Below are positions 47,085-56,425 of a DNA stretch of 64,000 nt, one piece after another. The stretch covers positions 157,300-221,299 of the forward strand of contig JAFISE010000040.1 in the NCBI GenBank assembly GCA_022560025.1, read 5' to 3'. A model generated the notes under the pieces. It saw only the letters and a list, made by a program, of their open reading frames with translations, was not told the DNA's origin and searched no databases. Position 1 is the first letter of the stretch. Each line of letters opens with the position of its first letter. The position numbers and the translations under genes are program-made. This stretch comes from Stagonosporopsis chrysanthemi. Its lineage: Eukaryota > Ascomycota > Dothideomycetes > Pleosporales > Didymellaceae.

Positions 47085-48362
47085 ATGAAGTCAATAAGGA
47101 GAGCGTTCGCAAAATTGAGGGGAAAGTCGACCAAGAACACAACGGCTCAGCCAACAACACAGGCAACAAGTGCCAGTCCACTCGTCGCTCCTGCCACCCT
47201 AGAGCGTAAACAACAACAGCAGGTTCTGGCGGCAGACACCAGCGGGACTCTGCAACTTGCGCTGCAGAATAGGACCAACTCAAGCAATGTGTTCGCATAC
47301 ATCACCGGTCTGTCTATTAAAGATGGCAACAAGCCAATCTTCATCCAGGCCGACGGCAGGAGCGTTCACTCTCCCCCATCACCTGCCCAACCACTGGCTA
47401 GTGTTGGTGTAGACGTGGCTATACCACTTGGCGCCCCAGGCAACACTGTCACAGCTACCATTCCTAAGATCGCTGGTGGACGAATCTGGTTTGTAATCGA
47501 TGCCCGTCTCACCTTTTTCGTGAACCCAGGTCCCAACATTGTCAATCCCAGCGTCACCAACCCAACCGATCCCAACATCAACCTGAACTGGACGTTCGCC
47601 GAGTTTACCTACAACGACCAGCAGCTCTTCGCCAACATCTCATACGTCGACTTCGTCAGCATCCCCGTCGCACTTAGCCTCAACACAGCCAACAGCGGCA
47701 CACTCTCTGTCCCCGGCATGGGCGCAGATGGGTTTCAGCGCGTGGTCAACGAGATGCATGCGCAGACTCAGCGCGACGGCAAACCATGGGATCAGCTCAT
47801 CTACAGCCACAACGGCACACCGCTGCGCGTCCTCAACCCCACGAACCTGCTTGCCTCCAACAACAACGCCTGGAGCAACTACTGGGACGGCTACGTAGCC
47901 GCAGTCTGGAACAAGTACCGCAACGAAGACATGACCATCAACACGCAAGCCGCGGCAGGCAACCTCACCGGCCGCGTCGTGGGCAACCAACTGCGACTCG
48001 GCGCCGCGGGGTCCTTTTCTGCCCCCAGCTCTGCCGACATCTTCACATGCTCGTCCGGCCCGTTCCAGACGGGCCAAAGCCTCGCGCGCGACGGCGTCAT
48101 CCCCCGCCTTGCGGCCGCGTTCAACCGCAGCCTGCTGCTCAACACCCCGGGCAACCAGTTCCCCAACGGCGCAAACCCAAGCACGTACTATCGCGACGTG
48201 ACTACGAACCACTACAGTCGCGCTGTGCATGCTGTGCAGAGGGACGGCAGGGGCTATGCGTTCCCGTACGACGACGTTGTGCCGGACGGCGGGCAGGATG
48301 TGGCGGGTACGTTGCATGCGGGGGATGCGGTCTTGTTCACCATTGCCGTGGGGGGAAACTAG
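47085..48362 (+). CDS. Glycosyl hydrolase family 64 (beta-1,3-glucanase), no signal peptide seen
   Basis: GH64 endo-beta-1,3-glucanase related to bacterial laminaripentaose-producing enzymes, built of a thaumatin-like and a barrel domain. Single exon, 425 residues. The conserved region starts near residue 50 (TSGTLQLALQNRTNSSNVFAYITG) and includes AGGRIWFVIDARLTFF, LNWTFAEFTYNDQQLFANIS, YVDFVSIPVALSL, MGADGFQRVVNEMHAQ, SNYWDGYVAAVWNKY, FTCSSGPF and the final YAFPYDDV. The first ~48 residues are basic then Gln/Thr-rich (MKSIRRAFAKLRGK) with no hydrophobic core, so classical secretion is not predicted; the enzyme may be cytosolic, secreted unconventionally, or have a missed 5' exon. A long TA repeat follows the stop codon. 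Confidence 0.93.
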   Translation: MKSIRRAFAKLRGKSTKNTTAQPTTQATSASPLVAPATLERKQQQQVLAADTSGTLQLALQNRTNSSNVFAYITGLSIKDGNKPIFIQADGRSVHSPPSPAQPLASVGVDVAIPLGAPGNTVTATIPKIAGGRIWFVIDARLTFFVNPGPNIVNPSVTNPTDPNINLNWTFAEFTYNDQQLFANISYVDFVSIPVALSLNTANSGTLSVPGMGADGFQRVVNEMHAQTQRDGKPWDQLIYSHNGTPLRVLNPTNLLASNNNAWSNYWDGYVAAVWNKYRNEDMTINTQAAAGNLTGRVVGNQLRLGAAGSFSAPSSADIFTCSSGPFQTGQSLARDGVIPRLAAAFNRSLLLNTPGNQFPNGANPSTYYRDVTTNHYSRAVHAVQRDGRGYAFPYDDVVPDGGQDVAGTLHAGDAVLFTIAVGGN

Positions 48363-48447
48363 ACAGAGCGGTTGGGCAAGACAGACGATCTCAAAGGACT
48401 TGAAGAGTGGACGGTCTGGTGGTGGTTTGTTTGTTCTCCACAGTATG

Positions 48448-48501
<54 letters not shown>

Positions 48502-49507
48502 TGAGTCGCGCCCAGCGCTATGTCGAGTAAATTATCACAATCATCATCACACATCAACGAGGTCTTGAGGCGCATGACACACGCGCAACAAACAACAGTC
48601 GGTTCCAACGGCCAACACAACACAGCCAGCGGAACAAGAACAAGAACAAGAACTAGCTCTGTCGTGTTCCGCTGCGTCTGGAGGGCTTGTTAGTAATCGG
48701 TGTTCTGTTACTGTTGTGCTACTCGTGTATTGTGATGGAATCGGCAGACTGGATAGGGGGGAGGTGTATTCGCGTTCTTGACAAGAGGGGCGACGTGATA
48801 AATCAAGTGCTTTGGATGTGGTGGGGTGAGGACGTGGATGAGGACGTGGATGAAGTTGGTGAAGATGAAAGTTGAGGGTGCCATGCGCAGGCGACGGTGG
48901 AAAAACGGGTGATAAGAGGATGTGTGTGTGACAGAGTATTTGTTTTCTGCCGAGATTGTTTCTTGTTCAGGTCATTATTGAAAGTTGAGAATGCGAGGAG
49001 GGTGGACACAGGCGTGTGGTGTAGCGTTGATGCTTGCCACTCGGGTCTAGGTATCCTGCAGTCTTGTACCAAAACCCAACAAACACCCGAGACCACTGCT
49101 CGCATTCCCCAGCGGCGATTGTTGTTGTCTTGTCTTGTCTGACCCCCAAGCCCAGAGCGGACACAGATCAGAGACAAGATCCCACACGCAGCCGCAAGCA
49201 TGATTGGCGCATCGGCCCAACTGCCCGAGTCGACTCACCTCAAACTGATGTCATCGCTACACGCGCCGCACCGCACCGCAGCAAAAAGACATGTCGAGGC
49301 GCTTCGCCCAGCGACATGATGCGTTGCCTGCGCACGAAAAACCCGGATCGCTCGCCCCGTTGCCCTCTGGGAAAAAGAAAACCGATCCTGCGAACCCACC
49401 TCAGCCGCTACGTATACGTCGGGTCCATTACCGTAAAACACCACGACTACGACCACGACTAGCACGCCGATAATCCCCTCGCTCCGCTCCGCGCAGCAAC
49501 CCAACCC
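48363..49507. other. Intergenic region, GH64 to regulator
   Basis: 1.15 kb with a TA microsatellite near its left end. I searched the right 300 bp for a Zn2Cys6 exon belonging to the downstream regulator and found no Cys-x2-Cys pattern in any frame. Confidence 0.5.
48449..48499. repeat. TA dinucleotide microsatellite
   Basis: An uninterrupted 51 bp TA run about 90 bp after the GH64 stop codon, so it is probably in or just past its 3' UTR. Likely to vary in length. Confidence 0.98.
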
Positions 49508-50897
49508 ATGAACCTCTTGCTCACGCACACCGAGGCGCAGCTACTCCACCACTTTGTGCAGCACCTGGGGCGATGGCTGGACTGCACGAACGCGGCGCGC
49601 ATCTTCACGCTGTCGGTGTCTGAGAGCGCGGGCACGAGTCCCGTGCTGCTGAACGCGGTGCTGTGTTTTGCGGCGCGGAACAAAGGGTGGCACGACGAGG
49701 GCGAGCGGGCGTACGAAAGCTGCATCAAGCTGTTGATTGACAAGCTGGGGAGGGCGGACGAGGCGCACGATGATTGTCTGCTGAGTGCGGTGCTGTTGCT
49801 GCATTTTGCGGATCAGCTGTACAGTAAGGCTCCGGAGGCTGCGATTTCTTGTTCTGTTCGGTTGTGTGGTTTGTCGTCTGCTTGGGGAGTCCTGCAGATG
49901 CTGCCCGGCTTGCATCGACGTGTGATGTGATGGAGAACCAGGCTGAGATATCGCAGCGCCGGACCGCCACGGGTGCCGTGACCAGCACCACCTCAAAGGC
50001 ACGTCTTCCATTCTGCGGTCGTCGATGACTGCATCGCGGGTCGACCCGAGCGCAACCTCGATGCGGGAGGCCGCGTTTTGGATATACGTGCGCCAGAGCC
50101 TCTACAACGCGACTATCAGCCAGGAGCCACTTGATCTGGACTTCAGCCTGTCGCTGCAGCCGCCGGTGGGCTCGTTTGACGGCGTGCACCCGCTGAGCTG
50201 GCTGTGCAGCGAGACAGCATGGGCGAACAGCATCCTATGGACGACGGCGTGCGTAGCAGAGTTTTGTTTCTCGGGCACCAAGAGCGAGGCCGTTGGCGTG
50301 AATCGGACAGCACAGTGGCAGGAGCTGTGGGAGCGGTGCCAGACATGGCTGAAGAGCAGGCCCAAGGAATTCGATGCCATTGGATGGGGGCCTTCTCAGA
50401 AGGGGGAAGCGTTCTCTGAAATCTGGTTCACGGCGGACTGGCACGGTGAGTTGTCTTGTGTATCTACTTTGGGTCATGTGCTGACACGGGTGTGGGGGAA
50501 CAAAGTGATAAGTTATGTGTTCTACCACTTCTCGTGCATCCTGCTGGTGCGGTATAAACCGCACACCAAGTTCCACACGCGCTGGGTGCGGTCAAAACTG
50601 ACGCCGGAAGATGTAGGACCTCGCTCTGATCATTGCGCTGATTGGGAGATGCTGACAGAAGCGCAGCGCAAGATCCTCCGGCATGTACATGCCATCTGCG
50701 CAGCCTGCAAATCGTCCATGCAAAACGCGCAGCTGCTTATCGTTCTCAGTCATACAGTGTTCATCTGGGGGCCGCTGTTATCAGACCTGGGTGAGCAGAA
50801 GGAGGTAATCAGGATGCTGCAGTATTTTGAGACCATGCACGCGTGGCGGACTGCGTGGATCGTCGATGCGTTGAAGGACGAGTGGGGGACAAGATGA
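49508..50897 (+). CDS. Fungal transcription-factor-domain protein (PF11951 type) lacking a Zn2Cys6 cluster
   Basis: Resembles the C-terminal regulatory domain of fungal zinc-cluster transcription factors. Exon 1 is 49508-49823 (MNLLLTHTEAQLLHHFVQHL, then LLNAVLCFAARNKGW). The second exon starts at 49948 or 49957 after a 124 or 133 bp intron, both in frame. It reads HHLKGTSSILRSS, MREAAFWIYVRQSLYNATIS and QEPLDLDF, up to 50445. A 60 bp stop-free intron follows, then 50506-50897 (VISYVFYHFSCILLVRY, FETMHAWRTAWIVDAL). This gives about 400 residues. No Cys-rich DNA-binding domain precedes it, so it may be a truncated regulator, a non-DNA-binding partner, or have a distant first exon. The target pathway is unknown. 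Confidence 0.8.
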
Positions 50898-52227
50898 GCT
50901 GGGCAGGGAATGTGATTTTGCGACAACAGCAGATGTGAAGGAGTGAGTAGGCCAATTTGTCGACTCATTGGATTGTAACATGGCATTCGATCGCCAATAG
51001 ATGCGAGATGCAAGGGTAAAGCGCAGCAAACATTATGAAGCTGAATACGATGTTGCCTGCTCATCTCCGACCACATATTTGCGATAGGCCGGTACTTGCG
51101 AACTCAACATAGCATTAATGCGAGAGGTGATGGCCCGGCAGGAACTTTGAAATGACTCGCAATCTTCAGGGCCAGCGATCTTGGGGGAGAATCAAGGCGT
51201 AAAGGTTCAGAACAACACCAGTCTCGACTGCATCGCGGGCGACTTCTCCTGAGCAATGAAAACGGGTGACCGTGCAGCTGCGGGAAGGAAAGCATCTGGA
51301 ACGGCGAGCATGGTCGGTACTATATCAAATGGTGCCCACGGTCTTGAGCATGCCACGAGGATCGGAGCCTTCTTGTAAACATGTCGGTATCAGGAGACGT
51401 TGCTGAAACGAAAACGATATTGCCACACGGTCGCCACATGGTGCTGACGAATGCAGCATTTCCAGACGTGCGTGCACAATATGAATGCTCCTATGGGCCT
51501 CGCTGAGAGGTCGAGGCTGGCCACGGTCCGTCGGACAAACAAAGAGGTACTGCCGGAAATCGGGAGGCTGTATCGCAGCTTTGCGCAGGATCGCAATAAT
51601 CGAACATGGAACATGGACCTCGCGACTTGGTTGCTGTGCCGCACAACGGTGATTGGAGCGGGTGCCGCTCCAGAACTAAGGATTGCCAAACCGTGTGAGT
51701 GCCGTATAGGGCAGGCCTTGTGCGTGCAAATGATGGGATCGCAAACAAGGTGGAGTTGAAACTGGAGTGGCTGGATGCGCTTTCCATACGTTCTCGTCGG
51801 TGCTCACGGCCGTAGTGCGCTGCCTCACACGGCGATGCTTTGGCTGGTGTGATGCATGTACGTCATGTGGTGTGGAGCGTGTGGTAAGGGGTGGAGGTTT
51901 ATTTGCAGAGGTTGGCGATGGTCTTGCAATCCTCGATGGGCGATCAGGAGCGGACCGGCTGTTACGCTGGGTGCTGCTCCGCTGTTCCTGGGCCGTATCC
52001 AATTGGCAAATTGGGGCGGGCTCGGTGTGGTTATCCGGGAGCGCTCAGGGTCTCGCAGGGCGAGGGTTGGATCGACAGCGCAGTGAGCATCGCCATGGCA
52101 GGCGTCGAAGGCAGCAGGATGCAAGATCCAGGGTCCAGGGTCCAGGGTCCAGCGAATGGAGAGGATGACGTCAGGGCCTCGGAGGTTGTGTGCGGAGGGC
52201 GACCGCAGTGGGCTGGCAGTGCGGTGG

Positions 52228-52237
52228 GATCGCGATC
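52228..52237. promoter_or_regulatory. Candidate GATC-repeat element upstream of frq
   Basis: A palindromic pair of GATC-like halves (GATCGCGATC). White Collar complex sites in Neurospora are imperfect GATN repeats, so this could be a light- or clock-response element. It is one short match in GC-rich DNA and could easily be chance. Confidence 0.2.
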
Positions 52238-52723
52238 TGTGGCCGCCGTCAACGGTCGCACGGGTCTGCGCTGGGGCGGGGGCAGACGGGTGCTGCTGTG
52301 TGGTGCAGCGCGGCGCGGGCGCGCGGGCAGTGCTGACAGTTCTGGAGCGTCGCGGGCGGCGAGTGCACGCACACAGCACAGCATACAACACAGGCCGTCG
52401 CACTGCCAGCAGACGCAGCCGCAATCGTTCGCTGCGAGGTGCATCGGGCCAGACCGTTTGCCATGGATGCCGCATCGAGCGACGGCGTGCCGTGTCAGTC
52501 GAGTGCCGCGGCGGCGCGGAGGGGTCCCATCGGCGATGCAGTCGCTGCGTTGGGCGATGGGCGAGGGCCGGACGATGCCAGCGGCGGTGCTTGGCGATGG
52601 CGCAGGGATGTCTCGATCGCATCACCTCTCCATCAACCTCAAGATCGTGCTGGCCAGGGCGAGCTACCCGCAACGATGCCCCATATGGCCGCCGCTCAGA
52701 CGCCGCGTCGCCCGCCCTGCTCG

Positions 52724-52766
52724 CTGCCTCTGCCTCTGCCTCTGCCTCTGCCTCTGCCTCTGCCTG
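52724..52766. repeat. GCCTCT hexanucleotide repeat in the frq leader
   Basis: About seven tandem copies of a CTCTGC/GCCTCT unit in the region just upstream of the FRQ start. Confidence 0.9.
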
Positions 52767-52842
52767 CACCACACCACCCCCGACGACGACTGCCCACGAC
52801 TGCCCACGACCTGCACCGCCAATTCTGCTCCGCGGACTGCCA

Positions 52843-52899
52843 CCCACGCCCACGCCCACGCCTACGCCTACGCCTACGCCTACGCCTACTCCCACTCCC
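52843..52899. repeat. ACGCCC/ACGCCT hexanucleotide repeat in the frq leader
   Basis: Tandem hexamers changing from ACGCCC to ACGCCT and then to ACTCCC, about 100 bp before the FRQ start codon. Confidence 0.9.
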
Positions 52900-52995
52900 A
52901 CTCTCACTGCCCGCCCGCCGCGACATGACCGTCGTGCGCGCCCTGCACACATAGCCTCCACCACCACCGCCGCCGCCGCCGCCGCGCCCCGCGAC

Positions 52996-55900
52996 ATGGA
53001 CGAGCGTGCCGACACGCTTCCTGCGTCTGCGTCTGCGTCTGCGTCTGCGTTTGCGCCGGCGCCCGCCCACGGCCAGCATCCCCGCCGCCCTCCTGCGCAC
53101 AAGTCGGTGTCGCTGCGCCATAGCCCGCCCGCCCATACCAAGCGCGCTGCCTCGACGGTGGCTGCTGCCGCCGCTGCTGCTGCCCGCGCTGCCCGCCACT
53201 CGACCACGCTGAGCACCTCGCCCACCGCCCTCGCCAGCGACAAGGCCAACCCGCCCTCGAGCATCTCGCCGCGCCTGCACCCAAACCACACGAGCTCCGG
53301 CGAGAGCAGCGACGCCGCCGGCTGGTTCGAGCGCACCAACAACGACGCCAGCCACGATGCCTCGTTCGTCGACAACGACCCGCCCTTCCTGCTGCACAAC
53401 TCGTCCTCGTCAGAGCGCACGCCCCCGGACACGGGCATGCCGCTGCTGCCCTATCGCCTGCTGAACCTCGGCACCGACGGCAGCAGCACCGAGGACTTCC
53501 GCAGCGTCATCGACGACCTCACCATCGCCAACAAGAAGCTGAAGCAGCGCCTGCGCAAGTACGAGCGCGTCTACGATGCCCACCTGCAGGAGGACAAGCT
53601 GTTCGAGGTCCGCTTCCACGGCCTGCCCGACCACAAGAAGCGAGAGCTCGAGGAGACGCTGCGCAAGTTTGCCGCCGGCCTCGACGACTCGGCCGAACGC
53701 CCAGACACGTCCTACCTCCCGCCACTGAACAAGGAAGCCACCGTCTCCTCGACCTCTCGCTTCGCCGAGTCTGGCTACGTCTCCATGTCCGCCTCTGGCC
53801 AGAACTCGTCCACTCCGTCCAATGGCCCCTCCAACCAGAACCTGGACAACCGCAAGATGACAAAGTCCGCCTACAACCGCCAGCAGCAGAGCATCCACTC
53901 CTACCTGCACGATATTCCCTTGGGCCTGCTGCCCCAAGACAACACCCCCATGTCCGCCAAAGCTAGGAAGAAGATGGTCGTGCGCCGCCTGGAGCAGATC
54001 TTTGCCGGCAAGCGTTCAATCCCTGGTACGCATCCTCAGCCCATGCAGCAAGAGGAGGTCGCCCAGTCTGCCGCCACGGCCGACCGTCGCGAGAGGGAAG
54101 CCACTGGCCGCTCCTCCAAGCCCGAGGGCCAACGCACCGCGCTCATCATGCCTGAGCTCGGCGATACCGAAGCCGACGAAGGCGGAGCTACCTTGCACAT
54201 GCCTGCACACTGGCGTGTAAACGAGACGGATTTTGCAGCCTCTGGTTCCGGCTCTCCTGATCAGCGACCTACACGGCCCCTCGACTTGGATCCTTACCGT
54301 GCACAGGTCCCGGCTGCTAACATGGATTACTTCCGACACCTCGGCTTCTCGCCCCCAGACATGACTACCTACACTGTCTCGTTGGAGGGGCATGGCTGGC
54401 TCTATCTGAACCTTCTCATCAACATGGCCCAGCTCCACACCCTCAACGTCACTCCCGAGGACGTAAAAGAGGCCATCACAGAGTACAGCACCATGCTAGA
54501 GCTCTCCGATGATGGCCGCAAGGTCCGCTGGAAGGGAGGACACGACTTCACCAAACACAGCAGTGATGGTTCTCCCGATGGCCAGCTTGGCCTCAACTCG
54601 CCCTACCAAGCATCTGGTGCGCAGAGGTCGCCACAGAAAAGTTCAAAGACGGGGAACAGTAGCAACGAGAGTGGCTATGCTAGCACAGAACAGCACAAGA
54701 TGGCTTCTGCGATACCAAAAATTGAATCGAACAAGTTTGCATACAAGCCTCTGTTCTTCCGTAGGGAGAGCTCTGAGGAAGACGCGGATTCCTACGACCC
54801 CACCGATTCTGGAAGCTCATTCTACCAGCCCCAGCGGCGCGGCGACTCGTCAGGCTTGGGTAGCTCCAACTTGCGGAGCAACAAGTCTGCCAAGCGACGC
54901 GATGACGGACCCATCATCTTCTACAACAAGGCCAAGTTTTGCACCGACCTAACAGGCGACCGAGTAGGAGCATCTTTGACGCTGCCCGAAAATTACAAAA
55001 CCATCACTAGCCATCCTCTTGGTGCAGACCTCAGCACAGAGCTAAGCAATGGATCCGAGATATGGGAGCCCAGGGGTCCACTGGACGATGCGAAGATGGA
55101 TGTGGACGTGAAGAACAGCACTGGGACACCATCTACCGTCGACAGCCTCGGATTTTCTCCTGCCCATTTGCAAAACAACCCCGGTACGGAGACGCCAGAC
55201 ATGATGGACTTTGAGGTTTCGGGTTTAGGAGGCGTGCAGCCGGATGACAACTTTTCCATCCATGTACAGCGCTCGCAGATCCCCACTGGACCCGCAGACA
55301 CCCACACCCAGAAATCGGGCTTGTATTCCTCCAAGATTCGTGCCATTCTCGGGCAAGACGAACCTGCGCCAAACGCAATGCGGCATTCGTTGAGCCCAAA
55401 GCCCGGCGTTCAGCAAAAAGTCATCTCCGCGGTGCGTCGAGACATGCCGAGCTCAGCCCTGCCTCCGGCTTCATTCTTCCCATTCGACTCGGCGTCTTCT
55501 GGAGACGTCTCGGACGACGAACAATCATCTGACGGCGAGTCTGACACAAACGGTCCATCCACCGCACTGCAGCTGCTCAATGTTGCGCCACCCGTTAACA
55601 TTGCTAGCGACAGGAGTGTGGATGACCCCTCCGAGGCATCAGAGTATTCCGAGGACTCTGACGACGGCAGCATTGACCTCCTCGCTACTGCTCGTCAGCA
55701 GGACCCCGACACAGTCCGCGCGTTCGAGCGCGAGTATGACGCTGCTGTGGCAGATCGTCTCGCCGAGGAGATTGTCGCTGGTAGTTCGGCGGCCACCGCT
55801 GGCGGAGGCTCAGGCTTCAACTCGCCTGCAAGCCAAGTGGGCGGACGGTCCAAGCAGGGCCGTCGCAGGAGCATGCGCAACGCCCAGAGCTCGACCAGCG

Positions 55901-56013
55901 AAGCCAGTCTGTCTCCTCGCAGCAGAAATCTGAAACGTGCGAGGACTGGCGATTCCATTGCGACAGTGATGAACGACGGTACCAAGGCATCAAAGAGTCA
56001 AAGGACCGAGTAG
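52996..56013 (+). CDS. frq: Frequency (FRQ) circadian clock protein
   Basis: Core negative element of the fungal circadian oscillator; with FRH and CK1 it inhibits the White Collar complex. Single exon, 1,005 residues (N. crassa FRQ is 989). The start is chosen because FRQ-like N-terminal sequence follows: HPRRPPAHKSVSLRH, then SSGESSDAAGWFERTNNDASH. A coiled coil (~168-202, FRSVIDDLTIANKKLKQRLR) should dimerise the protein. A conserved block at ~305-338 reads DIPLGLLPQDN and ARKKMVVRRLEQIFAGK. A second at ~466-500 reads GWLYLNLLINMAQLHTLNVT; these two match the areas where CK1 docks in Neurospora (inference). KFCTDLTGD, acidic Ser/Asp clusters and basic C-terminal runs (RRRSMRN, RNLKRARTG) follow. 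Met148 could serve as a start for a short isoform. Repeated Ala-Ser near residues 10-18 come from a hexanucleotide repeat. Confidence 0.97.
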   Translation: MDERADTLPASASASASAFAPAPAHGQHPRRPPAHKSVSLRHSPPAHTKRAASTVAAAAAAAARAARHSTTLSTSPTALASDKANPPSSISPRLHPNHTSSGESSDAAGWFERTNNDASHDASFVDNDPPFLLHNSSSSERTPPDTGMPLLPYRLLNLGTDGSSTEDFRSVIDDLTIANKKLKQRLRKYERVYDAHLQEDKLFEVRFHGLPDHKKRELEETLRKFAAGLDDSAERPDTSYLPPLNKEATVSSTSRFAESGYVSMSASGQNSSTPSNGPSNQNLDNRKMTKSAYNRQQQSIHSYLHDIPLGLLPQDNTPMSAKARKKMVVRRLEQIFAGKRSIPGTHPQPMQQEEVAQSAATADRREREATGRSSKPEGQRTALIMPELGDTEADEGGATLHMPAHWRVNETDFAASGSGSPDQRPTRPLDLDPYRAQVPAANMDYFRHLGFSPPDMTTYTVSLEGHGWLYLNLLINMAQLHTLNVTPEDVKEAITEYSTMLELSDDGRKVRWKGGHDFTKHSSDGSPDGQLGLNSPYQASGAQRSPQKSSKTGNSSNESGYASTEQHKMASAIPKIESNKFAYKPLFFRRESSEEDADSYDPTDSGSSFYQPQRRGDSSGLGSSNLRSNKSAKRRDDGPIIFYNKAKFCTDLTGDRVGASLTLPENYKTITSHPLGADLSTELSNGSEIWEPRGPLDDAKMDVDVKNSTGTPSTVDSLGFSPAHLQNNPGTETPDMMDFEVSGLGGVQPDDNFSIHVQRSQIPTGPADTHTQKSGLYSSKIRAILGQDEPAPNAMRHSLSPKPGVQQKVISAVRRDMPSSALPPASFFPFDSASSGDVSDDEQSSDGESDTNGPSTALQLLNVAPPVNIASDRSVDDPSEASEYSEDSDDGSIDLLATARQQDPDTVRAFEREYDAAVADRLAEEIVAGSSAATAGGGSGFNSPASQVGGRSKQGRRRSMRNAQSSTSEASLSPRSRNLKRARTGDSIATVMNDGTKASKSQRTE
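53021..53052 (+). repeat. TCTGCG hexanucleotide repeat inside frq
   Basis: Tandem CTGCGT units encoding alternating Ala-Ser at the FRQ N-terminus; in frame, so length changes would alter residue number without a frameshift. Confidence 0.9.
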
Positions 56014-56425
56014 ATGAAGCCTGGCGGCTTTGTACATTGCATGGAAGCATTGATTGATTGATTGATTGTTCGATTGAAAGCATTGGAAGGTGTTGGATTG
56101 GACGTAGGATACCCCTGTTTTAGATAGCCAAAAGACCTGAATTCGAAAAATATTCACCACAGTCAACTTCTCGTGAATTAAGTGTATGAACCAAAACCGA
56201 CCCCACAGAAGGAGCGTTCTCGAACCAGGGCTGCAGCTGACTCATCTTCACGTGACCGCGCTACTGAACCGTGGTCCGCTGCAGCGCGGCCCGCCTGTCT
56301 TCACAGCCCCGGTGAGTCCCCACTGCTCTCTCTTACACACCCGCTCTCACACACATACACCTCGCTACAAACAACGGACACACTCTCGCATCCACTCCCC
56401 CCCGGTGTAGCTAGACATCGACGCC
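56014..56425. other. Intergenic region, frq 3' end / mpe1 promoter
   Basis: 412 bp, with a TGAT tetranucleotide run at 56049-56068 and a pyrimidine/CA-rich stretch (56320-56405) directly before the mpe1 start. No gene seen. Confidence 0.6.
56049..56068. repeat. TTGA tetranucleotide repeat
   Basis: About five tandem TTGA units 36 bp after the frq stop codon. Confidence 0.9.

Larger units (their letters stand above)
50898..52995. other. frq upstream region and 5' leader
   Basis: 2.1 kb between the regulator stop and the FRQ start. The last 840 bp (from an ATG at 52156) is open in frame with FRQ, and other short upstream ORFs occur (for example ATG 52463). Two hexanucleotide repeats lie just before the start. 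In Neurospora the frq leader is long, spliced and rich in uORFs, so a similar leader is likely here. Confidence 0.55.

Noticed and set aside
48803..49201. 132-codon minus-strand ORF between GH64 and the regulator
   Set aside because: No recognisable domain; composition is Ser/Thr-rich as expected from local base bias.
51825..53438. 537-codon minus-strand ORF as a protein gene
   Set aside because: Its peptide is a low-complexity mirror of GC-rich frq DNA with no family signature; kept only as a question about antisense RNA.
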